From: DAOUKH01 sp034421515
Lineage (GTDB): Bacteria; Chloroflexota; Dehalococcoidia; SHYB01
Assembly: GCA_034421515.1 (NCBI GenBank)
Contig: DAOUKH010000065.1
Location: 7,529 to 71,528 of the forward strand
Direction of reading: 5' to 3'
DNA length: 64,000 nt
Shown piece by piece: positions 40,752 to 49,398 of this stretch. Made by a program: the position numbers and the translations under genes. The notes below the pieces were generated by a model. It was not told the DNA's origin, ran no database searches, and saw only the letters and a program-made list of their open reading frames with translations. The first letter of the stretch is position 1; every line of letters begins with the position of its first letter.

Positions 40752-41989
40752 AGCGACACCTTCGGCCGCCACTCAATGAAGCGGCGGGTGATGAAGAAGC
40801 CGGAGACGATGATGCCGATTGACGAAAGTACTCCCACAAGGAGCGCGGTGCGCATCGAGCCGGTGGCGTCGGATATCGTGCCCACCACGACCGGCCCGGC
40901 GATGCCTCCCGCCAGAAAGAGCATGGTGAGCAGCGCGGAGGCGAGGGCGATCTCCCGCTGCGAGATGCGGGGGATCTCGAAGGGCAGCGCCAATATCAAC
41001 GGGATGTAGCCCCAAGACACGCCGAAGCCGATCATCAAGAGCACCAGCACCCAGATGTCCGTGGTGTACAGCAGGCCCACGCAGCTAAGCGTCATGACGA
41101 GGCCGGACACCATGAAGAGGGCGCGGCGGGCGCGAATCCTCGGGCCGAGCCACCCAATCCCGATGGCTACCGGGATCGTGACGAGAGAACCGAATCCGAA
41201 GAGAAGCCCGGAAGTGGTCCGGACGACGCCGTTGTCCTCGAGCATGAACGTGGGCCAAAACGTGGCCAGCGAGATCCAGTTGAACGTGGCGCAGAATGCC
41301 CCCAATCCGGCGATCCACAGGATCGGGTGCCCCAGGATGGCGCGGGGCGGCGGAGTTGGCCCGCGCGACTCCGGCGGCGGCAGGTCTCGCTCCCTTCCCA
41401 ACACGATCCAGTAGACAGCCGTGAAGGCGGCGAAGGCCGTGAAGATGTAATAGGCGGCACGCCAGTTTCCCGTCGCCTCCAGAATGAGCGGCGTGCCGTA
41501 GAGCGCGGCGAACTCGGCAATGCCGATGAGCCCGATGATGATGCCCTGCGCCAGCGGGACTTCGCGCAGAGGAAACCACTGCTGAATGAGCATCGCGCGG
41601 GCAGGCTGACGAATCGAGAAGCTGATGCCGAAGGCGATGCGGGCGAGCAGGAAGAAGACGAAGCCGGTGGCGAGCCCGTGCAGCAGGGTTAGGACGATCC
41701 CCGCGATGAGCGAGGCGATGACCACCTTGAGCGGGCGGAATCGCGTGAGCAAGAAGCCCGCGGGGAGGGTCACTAGGAGGTTGCCCACTTGCACCGACGA
41801 GCCGAGCCAGCCGCTCTGAGACAGGCTGAGGCTGAACTCCTCGCGGATCTCGGGGAGCAGCAGGCCGAACGACAGCACGGGGAGGGTCATCGCCCACACG
41901 GTGAGGACCATGCCGGCGATGATGACCCAGCGGTACGAGCTTAGCGTGCCGCCGCCCGCCGTCTCGACGTTCCCTTCAGTCACGGCCAT
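40748..41989 (-). CDS. MFS transporter
   Basis: The 413-residue protein has about 12 hydrophobic helices. Between helices 2 and 3 the major-facilitator loop motif is weak (GFLLTRFRPLKVVIASL), while GWLGPRIRARRALF between helices 8 and 9 is a clearer copy. The pattern fits the oxalate/formate or nitrate-type antiporter families only loosely, so the substrate is unknown. ATG at 41989 is preferred; an open frame extends to GTG 42037. A TATGCT box lies at 42078-42073. Stop codon bases are shared with lipB on the other strand. Confidence 0.9.
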   Translation of the reverse strand: MAVTEGNVETAGGGTLSSYRWVIIAGMVLTVWAMTLPVLSFGLLLPEIREEFSLSLSQSGWLGSSVQVGNLLVTLPAGFLLTRFRPLKVVIASLIAGIVLTLLHGLATGFVFFLLARIAFGISFSIRQPARAMLIQQWFPLREVPLAQGIIIGLIGIAEFAALYGTPLILEATGNWRAAYYIFTAFAAFTAVYWIVLGRERDLPPPESRGPTPPPRAILGHPILWIAGLGAFCATFNWISLATFWPTFMLEDNGVVRTTSGLLFGFGSLVTIPVAIGIGWLGPRIRARRALFMVSGLVMTLSCVGLLYTTDIWVLVLLMIGFGVSWGYIPLILALPFEIPRISQREIALASALLTMLFLAGGIAGPVVVGTISDATGSMRTALLVGVLSSIGIIVSGFFITRRFIEWRPKVSL

Positions 41990-42108
41990 GCGAAGATTGG
42001 GTCTCTCAACGGAGCGGCTTCTCGTCGGCGGCCCCACCGGCGCGTCCTTGCGGGCGGCGGAACGGCCACCTTAGCATAGGGCCGCCAAAGCCAAAGGAGC
42101 GATTAGAC

Positions 42109-42960
42109 TTGGAAACCGGCATCGAGCCTTCCATTACACCCGAAAGCCGATTCGCGGACGTGAACGGCCTCCGGCTGCACTACGTCGATTGGGGCAATGA
42201 GCCGGCCCCGCCGCTCGTGCTGCTGCACGGACACGGAAGCAACGTCCACACCTTCGACCAGCTCGCCGACCGCCTGCGCCACGAGTGGCGCGTGGTCGCT
42301 CTCGACCAGCGGGGCCACGGCGACTCCGATTGGGCGGAGGACTACGCCGGCGAGCACTTCGTGGCCGACTTCCAGGGCTTCGCTTCGGCGGTAGGGCTCG
42401 ATCGGTTCTCGCTGCTTGGCCACTCGATGGGCGGGCTCGTCGCGATGGCCTATGCCGCCGCCAATCCTGACGCCGTCGAGCGGTTGGTCATCGTCGACAT
42501 CGGCCCCGAAATCGCGCGTGGAGGGACGGAGTCGGTGCGCCGCGAAACCGTCGAGGCGCCCGAAGAGTTCGACAGCCTGGAAGACGTCTACGCCTTCCTC
42601 CGCGCCTCCGACCCGGAACCCCCCGACGACATGCTCCGCTACCGCACCAAGCACGGCGCGCGCCGGCTCGAAAACGGCAAGTGGGGCTGGAAGTACGACC
42701 GCGCCCTCAGGTCGACCTCGGGGGAGTCCCGGCTCCCCGACCCCGAGCTGCTCTGGGCCGCCCTCGCCTCCATTTCCTGCCCCACGCTCGTGGTCCGCGG
42801 CGAACGCAGCGAGATCCTCGACGCGGCGGTGGCGGAGCGCATGGCCCGGACGCTGCCCCAAGGGCGTTACGTCGAGGTCGAGAACGCCGGCCACCGCATC
42901 ACTCTCGACAACCTCGATGGCCTCGAACGCGAAGTCCGTGCCTTCCTCGCCGGGCCCTAG
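42109..42960 (+). CDS. Alpha/beta fold hydrolase
   Basis: The 283-residue enzyme has LLHGHGSNVHTF (oxyanion-hole HG), the nucleophile elbow LLGHSMGGLVA, an acid in VVRGERSEIL and the His near the end in VENAGHRITLDN. It starts at TTG 42109, supported by AAAGGAG seven bases upstream; no ATG would keep the conserved FADVNGLRLHYVDWG opening. It resembles haloalkane dehalogenase/epoxide hydrolase-like esterases, but the substrate cannot be fixed. A hairpin repeat begins about 50 bases beyond its stop codon. Confidence 0.88.
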   Translation: METGIEPSITPESRFADVNGLRLHYVDWGNEPAPPLVLLHGHGSNVHTFDQLADRLRHEWRVVALDQRGHGDSDWAEDYAGEHFVADFQGFASAVGLDRFSLLGHSMGGLVAMAYAAANPDAVERLVIVDIGPEIARGGTESVRRETVEAPEEFDSLEDVYAFLRASDPEPPDDMLRYRTKHGARRLENGKWGWKYDRALRSTSGESRLPDPELLWAALASISCPTLVVRGERSEILDAAVAERMARTLPQGRYVEVENAGHRITLDNLDGLEREVRAFLAGP

Positions 42961-43009
42961 GAATTCCGTCTTTACCCCTCCGGTCACCCACCAGTGGGGG
43001 AACACCTCA

Positions 43010-43082
43010 AAATCTCCCCCCTCTGGGGGAGATTAGAGAGAGGGCGCGCGCCGTCAGGCGCGCGAGCGCCCGCAGGGCGCTG
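43010..43082 (+). repeat. Intergenic hairpin repeat 3' of the alpha/beta hydrolase gene
   Basis: The unit reads AAATCTCCCCCCTCTGGGGG, AGATTAGAGAGAGGGCGCG, then GCGCGCGAGCGCCC and CAGGGCGCT. It shares both the core hairpin and the GCGCGCGAG-GCGCCC tail with the copy at 36334-36412, although it lies on the opposite strand relative to the window. Confidence 0.75.
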
Positions 43083-43130
43083 CTTGACACCACATCGGCC
43101 CACTCCAACAATGCCCGCGGAGGGACGCCC

Positions 43131-43778
43131 ATGATCCTCAACATGCTTCCCGTGACGGCGTTCGCGGAAAACGTCTACTTCGTCGCCGACGAAGAGACCA
43201 AAGAGGCCATCATCATCGATCCCGGCGGGGAGGCCGACCGGATTCTCGACGCGATCGAGCAGCTTGGGATCACGGTGAAGTACATCCTGAACACCCACGG
43301 CCACATGGACCACGTGGGCGGCGTCGCCAAGGTACGCGAGGCCACCGGCGCCCAGTGGGGCATCCACGAGAACGACGTCGAGACGAGCCGCCGCGCCCCC
43401 ATGGACTACACCCTGCGGCTCATCCCCGACTACGTCCCGCCGCCCGAACCCGACTTCATCATCGCCGACGGCGACGAGTACGCGGTTGGCGACGTGACGG
43501 TCAAGGTCATTGAGACGCCCGGCCACACCATGGGGAGCATCTGCTTCCATGCCGAGGATGTCCTTTTCGCCGGAGACACCCTCTTCAACGGCAGCGTGGG
43601 GCGCACCGACTTCCCCGGCAGCAGCCAGGAAGCCCTCGTCGCCAGCATCCGCGAGCGGCTCTTCGGTCTCGACGGCGCGACGGTGGTCCTCCCCGGCCAC
43701 GGACCCCAGACCTCAATCGAGCACGAGAAGACGCACAACCCGTTCGTCGGGACGCGCAGCCAGCTCTGGCTCCCTTAG
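43131..43778 (+). CDS. MBL-fold metallo-hydrolase (glyoxalase II-like)
   Basis: The 215-residue protein has the metallo-beta-lactamase metal motif THGHMDHVGG, then TPGHTMGSICF, LFAGDTLFNGSVGRTDFPG and the last His in VLPGHGPQTSIEHEK. This is the compact glyoxalase-II-like group that hydrolyses thioesters such as hydroxyacylglutathione or related substrates. The ATG at 43131 has AGGG about seven bases before it. The MPxxxFAENVYFV opening (here LPVTAFAENVYFVAD) is typical. A methyltransferase gene starts 13 bases beyond the stop. Confidence 0.92.
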   Translation: MILNMLPVTAFAENVYFVADEETKEAIIIDPGGEADRILDAIEQLGITVKYILNTHGHMDHVGGVAKVREATGAQWGIHENDVETSRRAPMDYTLRLIPDYVPPPEPDFIIADGDEYAVGDVTVKVIETPGHTMGSICFHAEDVLFAGDTLFNGSVGRTDFPGSSQEALVASIRERLFGLDGATVVLPGHGPQTSIEHEKTHNPFVGTRSQLWLP

Positions 43779-43791
43779 CGCGGCGGCCCTC

Positions 43792-44445
43792 ATGACCGGC
43801 CCCGCCTCGCCGTATCCTCAAGGCGCGTTCCGCCGCGCCGACGAGTCGGACGACCCGCTCTTCTACCGCGAGCCCCGTCTCGTCGTCCACATCGACGACC
43901 ATGCCATCGACGCGCTCCGGGGCTACTACCGGCAGGTGCTGCCCGACGGCGGCGCCTTCCTCGATCTCATGAGCAGTTGGCGCTCGCATCTTCCCGACGA
44001 CGTCGCCCTCAGCCGGGTAACCGGCCTCGGCCTGAACCGCGTCGAGCTCGACGAAAACCCGCAGCTCACCGAACGCGTCATCCACGACCTCAACACCGAG
44101 CCAGCGCTGCCGTTCGACAACCACGAGTTCGACGCGGCGGCGGTGGCCGTCTCCGTCCAATACATGACGCGCCCGGTGGAAACCTTCGCCGAGGTGAACC
44201 GGCTGCTCAAGCCGGGGGCCGCCTTCCACGTCATCTACTCCAACCGCATGTTTCCCACCAAGGCGGTGGCCCTGTGGCAGGCCCTGGGCGACCACGACCG
44301 GGCGGGTCTCATCGGCAGCTACTTTCGCCTCTCCAGCGGCCACCGCGACGGCGGCGAATGGGACGACCCCACCTTCACCGACATCACCCCGCAGGTGGGC
44401 TTCCCCACCGACCCGCTCTACGTCGTCGCCGCCCGCAAGCGGTAA
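43792..44445 (+). CDS. SAM-dependent methyltransferase (type 11-like)
   Basis: The 217-residue protein has a class I methyltransferase pattern in degenerate form: FLDLMSSWRSHLP at motif I, then VTGLGLNRVELDENP, the acidic FDAAAVAVSVQYMTRP at motif IV and VNRLLKPGAAFHVIYSNRMF as post-motif strand and helix. Motif I lacks the usual GxGxG (it is DLMSSWRS), as in a small family of proteins found next to hydrolases. Binding of SAM is therefore likely but not certain. It is probably co-transcribed with the MBL-fold gene. Confidence 0.8.
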   Translation: MTGPASPYPQGAFRRADESDDPLFYREPRLVVHIDDHAIDALRGYYRQVLPDGGAFLDLMSSWRSHLPDDVALSRVTGLGLNRVELDENPQLTERVIHDLNTEPALPFDNHEFDAAAVAVSVQYMTRPVETFAEVNRLLKPGAAFHVIYSNRMFPTKAVALWQALGDHDRAGLIGSYFRLSSGHRDGGEWDDPTFTDITPQVGFPTDPLYVVAARKR

Positions 44446-44847
44446 CTAAGCGACGAGCGCTTCTAACGAATGGGCCACGTCAGGGGCGCCTTGCAGGATG
44501 GCATTGTCGAGTGTAGCCAGCGGGACACCCAACGCTCGAGCGAGCGCTACGAACTCTGCATCGTAGGCTGTGAGGCCGCACTCCAGCGCGATATCGATCA
44601 CTTGGGAGCTCGCCGCCTGGGCAATGCGCTCTCCCAAGACCAGGGCGGCGTCATCGGTCATGGTCTTTGCTTGGTCGGGAGTAAGCGCGCCGCGGCGCGT
44701 AAACCCGACCAGCACATTGCGCAACTCACTCATCAGGATGCCCGGCCCAGCCCACTCGGCATCCCTATCCAGGAGCCGAGCCGCGTCTGCGCCGTCTTGT
44801 CCGCCCACCACGAGCCGGATCATGACATTGGTGTCGACGACGATCAC
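44446..44847 (-). CDS. vapC: PIN-domain toxin (VapC type)
   Basis: The 133-residue protein is a PIN-domain ribonuclease with four acidic residues: Asp in IVVDTNVMIRL, Glu in MSELRNVL, Asp in LTAYDAEFVALA and Asp in LATLDNAIL. These bind Mg or Mn and cut RNA, usually tRNA or rRNA, when free of antitoxin. It overlaps the end of the antitoxin gene by four bases (44844-44847), the usual vapBC layout, which gives coupled translation. It converges with the methyltransferase gene, whose stop codon is directly adjacent. Confidence 0.92.
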   Translation of the reverse strand: MIVVDTNVMIRLVVGGQDGADAARLLDRDAEWAGPGILMSELRNVLVGFTRRGALTPDQAKTMTDDAALVLGERIAQAASSQVIDIALECGLTAYDAEFVALARALGVPLATLDNAILQGAPDVAHSLEALVA

Positions 44848-45086
44848 GGGCGTCCGGCGTCCCGCAACTCGCGCAGGTTGCCCTCACTGAGGTCGAGCGG
44901 CCCAATGGACGCTCGCCGCAGTCGGATGCGCTCCAGAAGCGCCTCCGCGTCTACCGGTCCGCTTCGAAACGACGCCGTGAGCCTCGCCAATATCTCCCCG
45001 TTAAGGCTGCGGTGGTTCTCGCCCGCGGCTGACTTGAGCTCGCGATGCAAACGGTCGGGAATGTTTCGGAGCGCCACGTCCGGCAT
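44844..45086 (-). CDS. vapB: Ribbon-helix-helix antitoxin (FitA/VapB type)
   Basis: The 80-residue protein has an Arc/MetJ-like N-terminus, VALRNIPDRLHRELKSAAG followed by HRSLNGEILARL, the ribbon-helix-helix that binds the operator as a dimer, and a C-terminal tail that would wrap the PIN toxin. AGGAG lies six bases before the ATG at 45086. Three direct repeats upstream (45108-45140) are the likely operator. Its base composition is somewhat lower in GC than the neighbours, in keeping with a mobile module. Confidence 0.92.
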   Translation of the reverse strand: MPDVALRNIPDRLHRELKSAAGENHRSLNGEILARLTASFRSGPVDAEALLERIRLRRASIGPLDLSEGNLRELRDAGRP

Positions 45087-45107
45087 GTCCGTCTCCTGGT
45101 TTGTGCC

Positions 45108-45140
45108 GCTATCGTATTGCTATCATTACGCTATCACATA
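45108..45140 (-). promoter_or_regulatory. Three 11-bp direct repeats, probable vapBC operator
   Basis: GCTATC begins at 45108, 45119 and 45130, giving three repeats with an exact 11-base period (GCTATCGTATT, GCTATCATTAC, GCTATCACATA). On the coding strand they read as GATAGC. An 11-base period puts all copies on one face of the helix, as expected for cooperative binding of ribbon-helix-helix dimers. They cover the region from 22 to 54 bases before the vapB ATG, where the promoter must be. Confidence 0.65.
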
Positions 45141-45177
45141 ACCAACGAGCAGAGCAAGGACTGGGTTTGACAAAGAA

Positions 45178-45205
45178 GAGGGGCCGCTTCGGGAAGCGGC
45201 CCCTC
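45178..45205 (-). terminator. Intrinsic terminator of hppA
   Basis: GAGGGGCCGCTT (45178-45189) pairs perfectly with AAGCGGCCCCTC (45194-45205) around a CGGG loop, 27 bases beyond the hppA stop codon. On the hppA strand it is followed by TTCTTTG. It is the strongest stem-loop of terminator type in the window and may also stop transcription coming from the other side. Confidence 0.8.
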
Positions 45206-45231
45206 TTTGCACACACTCTCGTACTTGGCGG

Positions 45232-47355
45232 CTAGAGGAAGAGCGGGCCGAAGACCAGCGAGACGATGGCCATCAGCTTCAACAGGATGTTGAGCGAAGG
45301 ACCGGAGGTATCCTTGAACGGATCGCCGACGGTGTCCCCGACGACGGCGGCCTTGTGGGCCTCGGAGCCCTTGCCCCCGTGCGCGCCCGCCTCGATGAAC
45401 TTCTTGGCGTTGTCCCACGCGCCGCCGGAGTTCGCCATCGTGATGGCCAGCAGCGAGCCGGCGGCGATGGCACCGACCAGCAGCCCGCCGAGCGCCTCGG
45501 GGCCGAGAATCGCGCCGATCACGATCGGTGCGATGATGGCAATAAGGCCGGGCAGGATCATCTCGCGGAGGGCTCCCCGCGTGCTGATGTCGACCACCCG
45601 CTGGTGGTCCGGCGTGCCGGTCCCCTCCATGATTCCGGGAATCTCACGGAACTGGCGGCGGACCTCGTTCACCAACGAGCTGGCGGCTCGTCCCACCGCT
45701 CCCATGGTCAGGGCGGCGAAGAGCGATGGCAGCAACGCGCCGATCAGCGCACCCATCAGGACGTTGGGGTCCCGAAGGTCGAAGACGGTGATGATGCCGC
45801 CGCCTCTGGCCTGGTCGACGACTGCCGCATAGGCCGCGAGCAGGGCCAGCGCGGTGAGCACGGCCGAGCCGATGGCGAAGCCTTTGCCGGTCGCGGCGGT
45901 GGTGTTGCCCAGCGAGTCCAGGGCGTCGGTGCGGTTGCGCACTTCCTCGGGAAGCCCGGACTGCTCGGCGATGGCGCCGGCGTTGTCGGCGACGGGGCCG
46001 TATGCGTCCGTTGCCAGGGTGATGCCCAGCGTCGAGAGCATCCCCACCGCGGCCAACGCCACGCCGTAGAGGTCGGCGAGCCAATAGGCGAACCAGATGC
46101 CGACGACGATGGCGACCAGCGGGATGAGCGTGCTGAGCATCCCCAGGCTGAAGCCATTGATGATGACCGTCGCCGGTCCGGTGTTGGCTTGGTCTGAGAG
46201 GTCTTTGGTCCACTTGTACTCGTACGAGGTGAACCACTCCGTCGCGGTGCCGATGACCTGCCCAACGACGAGGCCGACCACGACCACCCAGAACAGGTTG
46301 AAGTCGAGGTCGAGGAAGGCGATGGCGAGGCCGGTCCCAATCAGCACAAGGGCCCCGGCGCCGAAGATCCCGGTGCGTAGGGCCTGCAGCAGCTTGCCCA
46401 TGCTTGCGTCCTCGCCGGTACGCACGAGGAACGTGCCGATGATGGAGGCGAAGATGCCGATGGCGGCCACGAGGATCGGAAGCAGCACAATGTTGCTGTT
46501 GAACTCGTCGCCGCCGCCGGTGCCGCTGAGAGGGTTGCCGTTGCCGGTGACGAGGATCGCCCCGCCCGCGGCCACGGCCAAAGCGATGGCCGCGATGATC
46601 GAGCCGACGTAGGACTCGAACAGGTCGGCACCCATACCGGCGACGTCGCCGACGTTGTCGCCGACGTTGTCCGCGATGGTCGCGGGGTTGCGGGGGTCGT
46701 CCTCGGGGATGCCCTGCTCGACCTTGCCGACGAGGTCGCCGCCGACGTCGGCGGCCTTGGTGAAGATGCCCCCGCCGACGCGGGCGAAGAGCGCGATGGA
46801 CGAGGCGCCCATGCCGAACCCGGCCACGATGTTGGGGTCCTTGAAGATCCACCACATGAGCGTGATGCCGAGGATGCCGATCCCGACAACAGAGAGCCCC
46901 ATGACGCCGCCGCTGGAAAAGGCAACGCGGAGGCCCTGATTGAGGCCCTGCTGCGCCGCCGCCGTGGTGCGGACGTTGGAGCGCACCGCGACGTTCATGC
47001 CCACGATCCCGGTGAGGCCCGAGGCGAAGGCGCCGGTGAGGTAGGCCAGCGCGGTTGCCGGGATGTCGCGGCTGGTGACGCGGCTCACGTTATCCAGCTT
47101 GTCCAGCACGTCGGCGTCGACGAAGACCCACAGCACGACGAAGATGACGACGACGAAGCCGACGAGCGTCATGTACTCGCGCTTGAGGAAGGCCTCGGCC
47201 CCCTCGCGGATCATGCGGGCGATGTTCTGCATCGTCTCGTTGCCCGGGCTCTGGCGCATCACGAAGGCAATGAGCCAGAGTCCGAAGACGATAGCGGCGC
47301 CGCCGGCGATGAGGGCGATGACCAGTGAAGCTACTGACTGGCCGCCATCTTCCAT
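45232..47355 (-). CDS. hppA: Membrane-bound proton/sodium-translocating pyrophosphatase
   Basis: The 707-residue protein has about 16 membrane helices and the pyrophosphate-binding acidic motifs ADVGGDLVGKVEQGIPEDDP, DNVGDNVGDVAGMGADLFES and, near the C-terminus, HKAAVVGDTVGDPFKDTSGP. It couples PPi hydrolysis to ion pumping. The segment GNTTAATGKGFAIGSA has Ala and Gly at the positions that are Lys and Thr in K-independent enzymes, so it should be the K-dependent type; whether it moves H or Na cannot be decided by eye. A good promoter and terminator frame the gene, which is transcribed alone. Confidence 0.96.
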   Translation of the reverse strand: MEDGGQSVASLVIALIAGGAAIVFGLWLIAFVMRQSPGNETMQNIARMIREGAEAFLKREYMTLVGFVVVIFVVLWVFVDADVLDKLDNVSRVTSRDIPATALAYLTGAFASGLTGIVGMNVAVRSNVRTTAAAQQGLNQGLRVAFSSGGVMGLSVVGIGILGITLMWWIFKDPNIVAGFGMGASSIALFARVGGGIFTKAADVGGDLVGKVEQGIPEDDPRNPATIADNVGDNVGDVAGMGADLFESYVGSIIAAIALAVAAGGAILVTGNGNPLSGTGGGDEFNSNIVLLPILVAAIGIFASIIGTFLVRTGEDASMGKLLQALRTGIFGAGALVLIGTGLAIAFLDLDFNLFWVVVVGLVVGQVIGTATEWFTSYEYKWTKDLSDQANTGPATVIINGFSLGMLSTLIPLVAIVVGIWFAYWLADLYGVALAAVGMLSTLGITLATDAYGPVADNAGAIAEQSGLPEEVRNRTDALDSLGNTTAATGKGFAIGSAVLTALALLAAYAAVVDQARGGGIITVFDLRDPNVLMGALIGALLPSLFAALTMGAVGRAASSLVNEVRRQFREIPGIMEGTGTPDHQRVVDISTRGALREMILPGLIAIIAPIVIGAILGPEALGGLLVGAIAAGSLLAITMANSGGAWDNAKKFIEAGAHGGKGSEAHKAAVVGDTVGDPFKDTSGPSLNILLKLMAIVSLVFGPLFL

Positions 47356-47408
47356 AAGAGACTTCCTTTCCGGTTCCTGAAACAGGATTCCGTCTATTCC
47401 AACGGAAA

Positions 47409-47437
47409 AGTCTACCGGTGCGGGCGGGGTGCGTCAA
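47409..47437 (-). promoter_or_regulatory. Promoter of hppA
   Basis: On the minus strand TTGACG (47437-47432) and TAGACT (47414-47409) are 17 bases apart. Transcription from about 47402 gives a 46-base leader with AAGGAAG before the ATG at 47355. Confidence 0.65.
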
Positions 47438-47460
47438 CGAATATGTCAACCGATACGGTC

Positions 47461-47469
47461 TGCTATGCT
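47461..47469 (+). promoter_or_regulatory. Extended -10 promoter element for the MFS pseudogene
   Basis: TGCTATGCT, about 24 bases before the ATG at 47493, is identical to the element before the amidohydrolase gene (54884-54892). It is back to back with the hppA promoter. Confidence 0.45.
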
Positions 47470-47492
47470 CCCGTCCAATCCCGGCCGCCGCC

Positions 47493-48733
47493 ATGCCACC
47501 GCAAGACGACTCCCCGCAAGAAGCCGGACGCATCCCACCGCTGGCCTCGATGGGCTTCCGGGACTTCCGCTTGCTTTGGACGGCAAGCGTCTTCGCCGCC
47601 ACCGGGCGGGAGATGCGGCAGGTCGTCAACTACTACTTCGTGTACGAGTTGTCGGGCTCCGCGATTCAGCTTGGCCTGACGGGTCTCTTCCAGGCGCTGC
47701 CGATCATGGCCTTCGGGTTGTTCGGCGGGGCCTTGGCCGACATCGTCGACCGCCGGCGGCTGTTGTTGGCAACCCAGATCTTGGGCATGGCGCCCGCCGT
47801 GGCATTGGGTCTGCTGACCTTCACCGGCCAAATCGAGGTCTGGCACATCTTCGCGATGACGATGGTGACGTCCACGACGCAGACGCTCGAAGCGCCGGGC
47901 CGCCTCGCCTACCTGCCCAAGGTCGTCCCACGGAGCCACCTGCTCAACGCGGTCGCTCTGGAATCCCTGGTGATGCAGACCGCGTTCTTCGTCGGCCCGC
48001 TGCTGTTGGCGACGGTCGCCGTCGTCGGCGTCGACGGCGCTTACGCGCTCAACGCGGCCCTCTTCATACCCGGCATCCTGTCGGTGCTTGCATTGAAGAC
48101 GTCGGGCAAACCAGAAGGGCCGGCGCCCTCCCGCTCGTTCGCCATGGTGAGGGAAGGGCTGCGCTTCATCATGAAGGAACGTGTCCTTCAGGCGATGCTG
48201 GCCATCGACTTCGGCGTCGTGCTGGTGGGCTTCTTCCGCCCGATGCTGACGATCCTGGCGGACAAGGTATACGGCGTGGGAGAGGTGGGCCTGGCCTTCC
48301 TCAACGCGGCGCCGGCGGTGGGTTCGATCGCGGCGGTGGTGACCATCCTTCTGCTGGGCCGGATTCGGCGGCAGGGGGCGTTGTTCGTCATCGCGGTAGC
48401 GCTCTACGGGGCAAGCCTGGTGCTGCTGGGGCTGTCGCCCTGGTTCTGGTTGGGCCTCATCGCCGCCGCCGCCCTCGGCTATACCGATTCGATAAGCGTT
48501 GCGATCCGGAACAACGTCACGCAGCTGGTCCTGACAACATGCGGGGACGTGCCACTGGATTCATGGTCATGGCCGCCACGCTGGGCAACGCGCTCGGCTC
48601 GATTGAGGCGGGGCTCCTCGCCGCCGCGATCGGGGTCGGGAGCGCCCTGACCTTCGGCGGGCTGGGCGCAATCGGCTTCGTCGTCGCCGCGGCCGCGGTC
48701 GGCTGGCGGGAACTCTGGCGCCACCGCGCCTAG
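47493..48733 (+). pseudogene. MFS transporter (EntS/MFS_3-like), frameshifted near the 3' end
   Basis: The frame from ATG 47493 encodes a 12-helix transporter (MGFRDFRLLWTASVFAA, FGGALADIVDRRRLLLATQ) and runs as far as IRNNVTQLV. It then leaves the family sequence, reading LTTCGDVPLDSW and stopping at 48650. The expected continuation, PDNMRGRATGFMVMAATLGN through GWRELWRHRA, is intact in another frame to 48733. The two halves join at about 48528-48534 (GGTCCTGACAAC); one added C, giving GTCCCTGACAAC, would restore Val-Pro-Asp-Asn. This is a single-base deletion in the gene or a sequence error. The neighbouring higBA module converges with it. Confidence 0.85.
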
Positions 48734-48743
48734 GCGAACGTCC

Positions 48744-49076
48744 CTAGCGGTCGGCCGGCGCGCTGCCCGCGGCCAGCGCCGTCTCTCTCGGTTGGACGCG
48801 GTCTTCGATGTCCTTGCCGGACTCGATTTCCGCGACCCGTAACTCGTAGGTTTTTTGCAGGTTGAGCCACAGCTGCGGCGTGGTACCGAAATAGCGAGAC
48901 AGACGCAGGGCGGTATCGGCGGTTATTCCGCGCTGTCCCTTCAGGATCGCGGTGATGCGGTTAGTGGGAACTCCCAGCGCGCTAGCCAACGCGTTGGCCG
49001 ATAGGCCGAGCTCTTGAAGCTCTTCGCCCAGGATTTCCCCCGGATGCACCGGCCGCATGCGGTTCTTCACACTCAT
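48744..49076 (-). CDS. higA: HigA-family antitoxin (XRE helix-turn-helix)
   Basis: The 110-residue protein has the HigA pattern: VHPGEILGEELQELGLSANA, then the helix-turn-helix LASALGVPTNRITAILKGQR, and the C-terminal FGTTPQLWLNLQKTYELR. It would bind the toxin encoded just upstream and repress their promoter. In higBA modules the toxin gene comes first, as here, with nine bases between the genes. The last about 20 residues (VQPRETALAAGSAPADR) are not conserved in the family. It converges with the frameshifted MFS gene. Confidence 0.93.
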   Translation of the reverse strand: MSVKNRMRPVHPGEILGEELQELGLSANALASALGVPTNRITAILKGQRGITADTALRLSRYFGTTPQLWLNLQKTYELRVAEIESGKDIEDRVQPRETALAAGSAPADR

Positions 49077-49085
49077 CGCTTCCCC

Positions 49086-49364
49086 TCAGTGGTAGTCCAC
49101 GATCTCCACGTCGTACGGCCCGTCGTCTTCCCAGCGAAAGCAGATGCGCCATCGGCGATTGATTCGTACGCTGTACTCGCCTGCCCGATTGCCGGATAGC
49201 GACTCCAGCCTATTGCTGGGCAGGCCTGCGAGATCTTGTAGCGCCATAGCGTCATCCAACACCGCCAGTCGTCGCGTTGCCTGATCGGCAAACCCCTGAA
49301 AGCCCCGAACGTGCTGCCCTCCGAAGAACCGTTCCGTCCTCCGATCCCTAAAGCTCCGTATCAC
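49086..49364 (-). CDS. higB: HigB-type toxin (RelE/ParE superfamily mRNA interferase)
   Basis: The 92-residue protein has the HigB sequence pattern IRSFRDRRTERFF, a middle helix ATRRLAVLDDA, NRLESLSGNRAGEYSVRINR and RICFRWEDDGPYDVEIVDYH with the C-terminal His. Family members cut mRNA on the ribosome. The start is GTG at 49364; the MIRSFRD opening of family members begins exactly there. The region before it has closely spaced TTACGTAA and ACGTTAC elements (49365-49388), possible operator sites for HigA. Confidence 0.92.
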   Translation of the reverse strand: MIRSFRDRRTERFFGGQHVRGFQGFADQATRRLAVLDDAMALQDLAGLPSNRLESLSGNRAGEYSVRINRRWRICFRWEDDGPYDVEIVDYH

Positions 49365-49398
49365 TGTAACGTTTTACGTAAGTCGTAACAAGAGGGGG

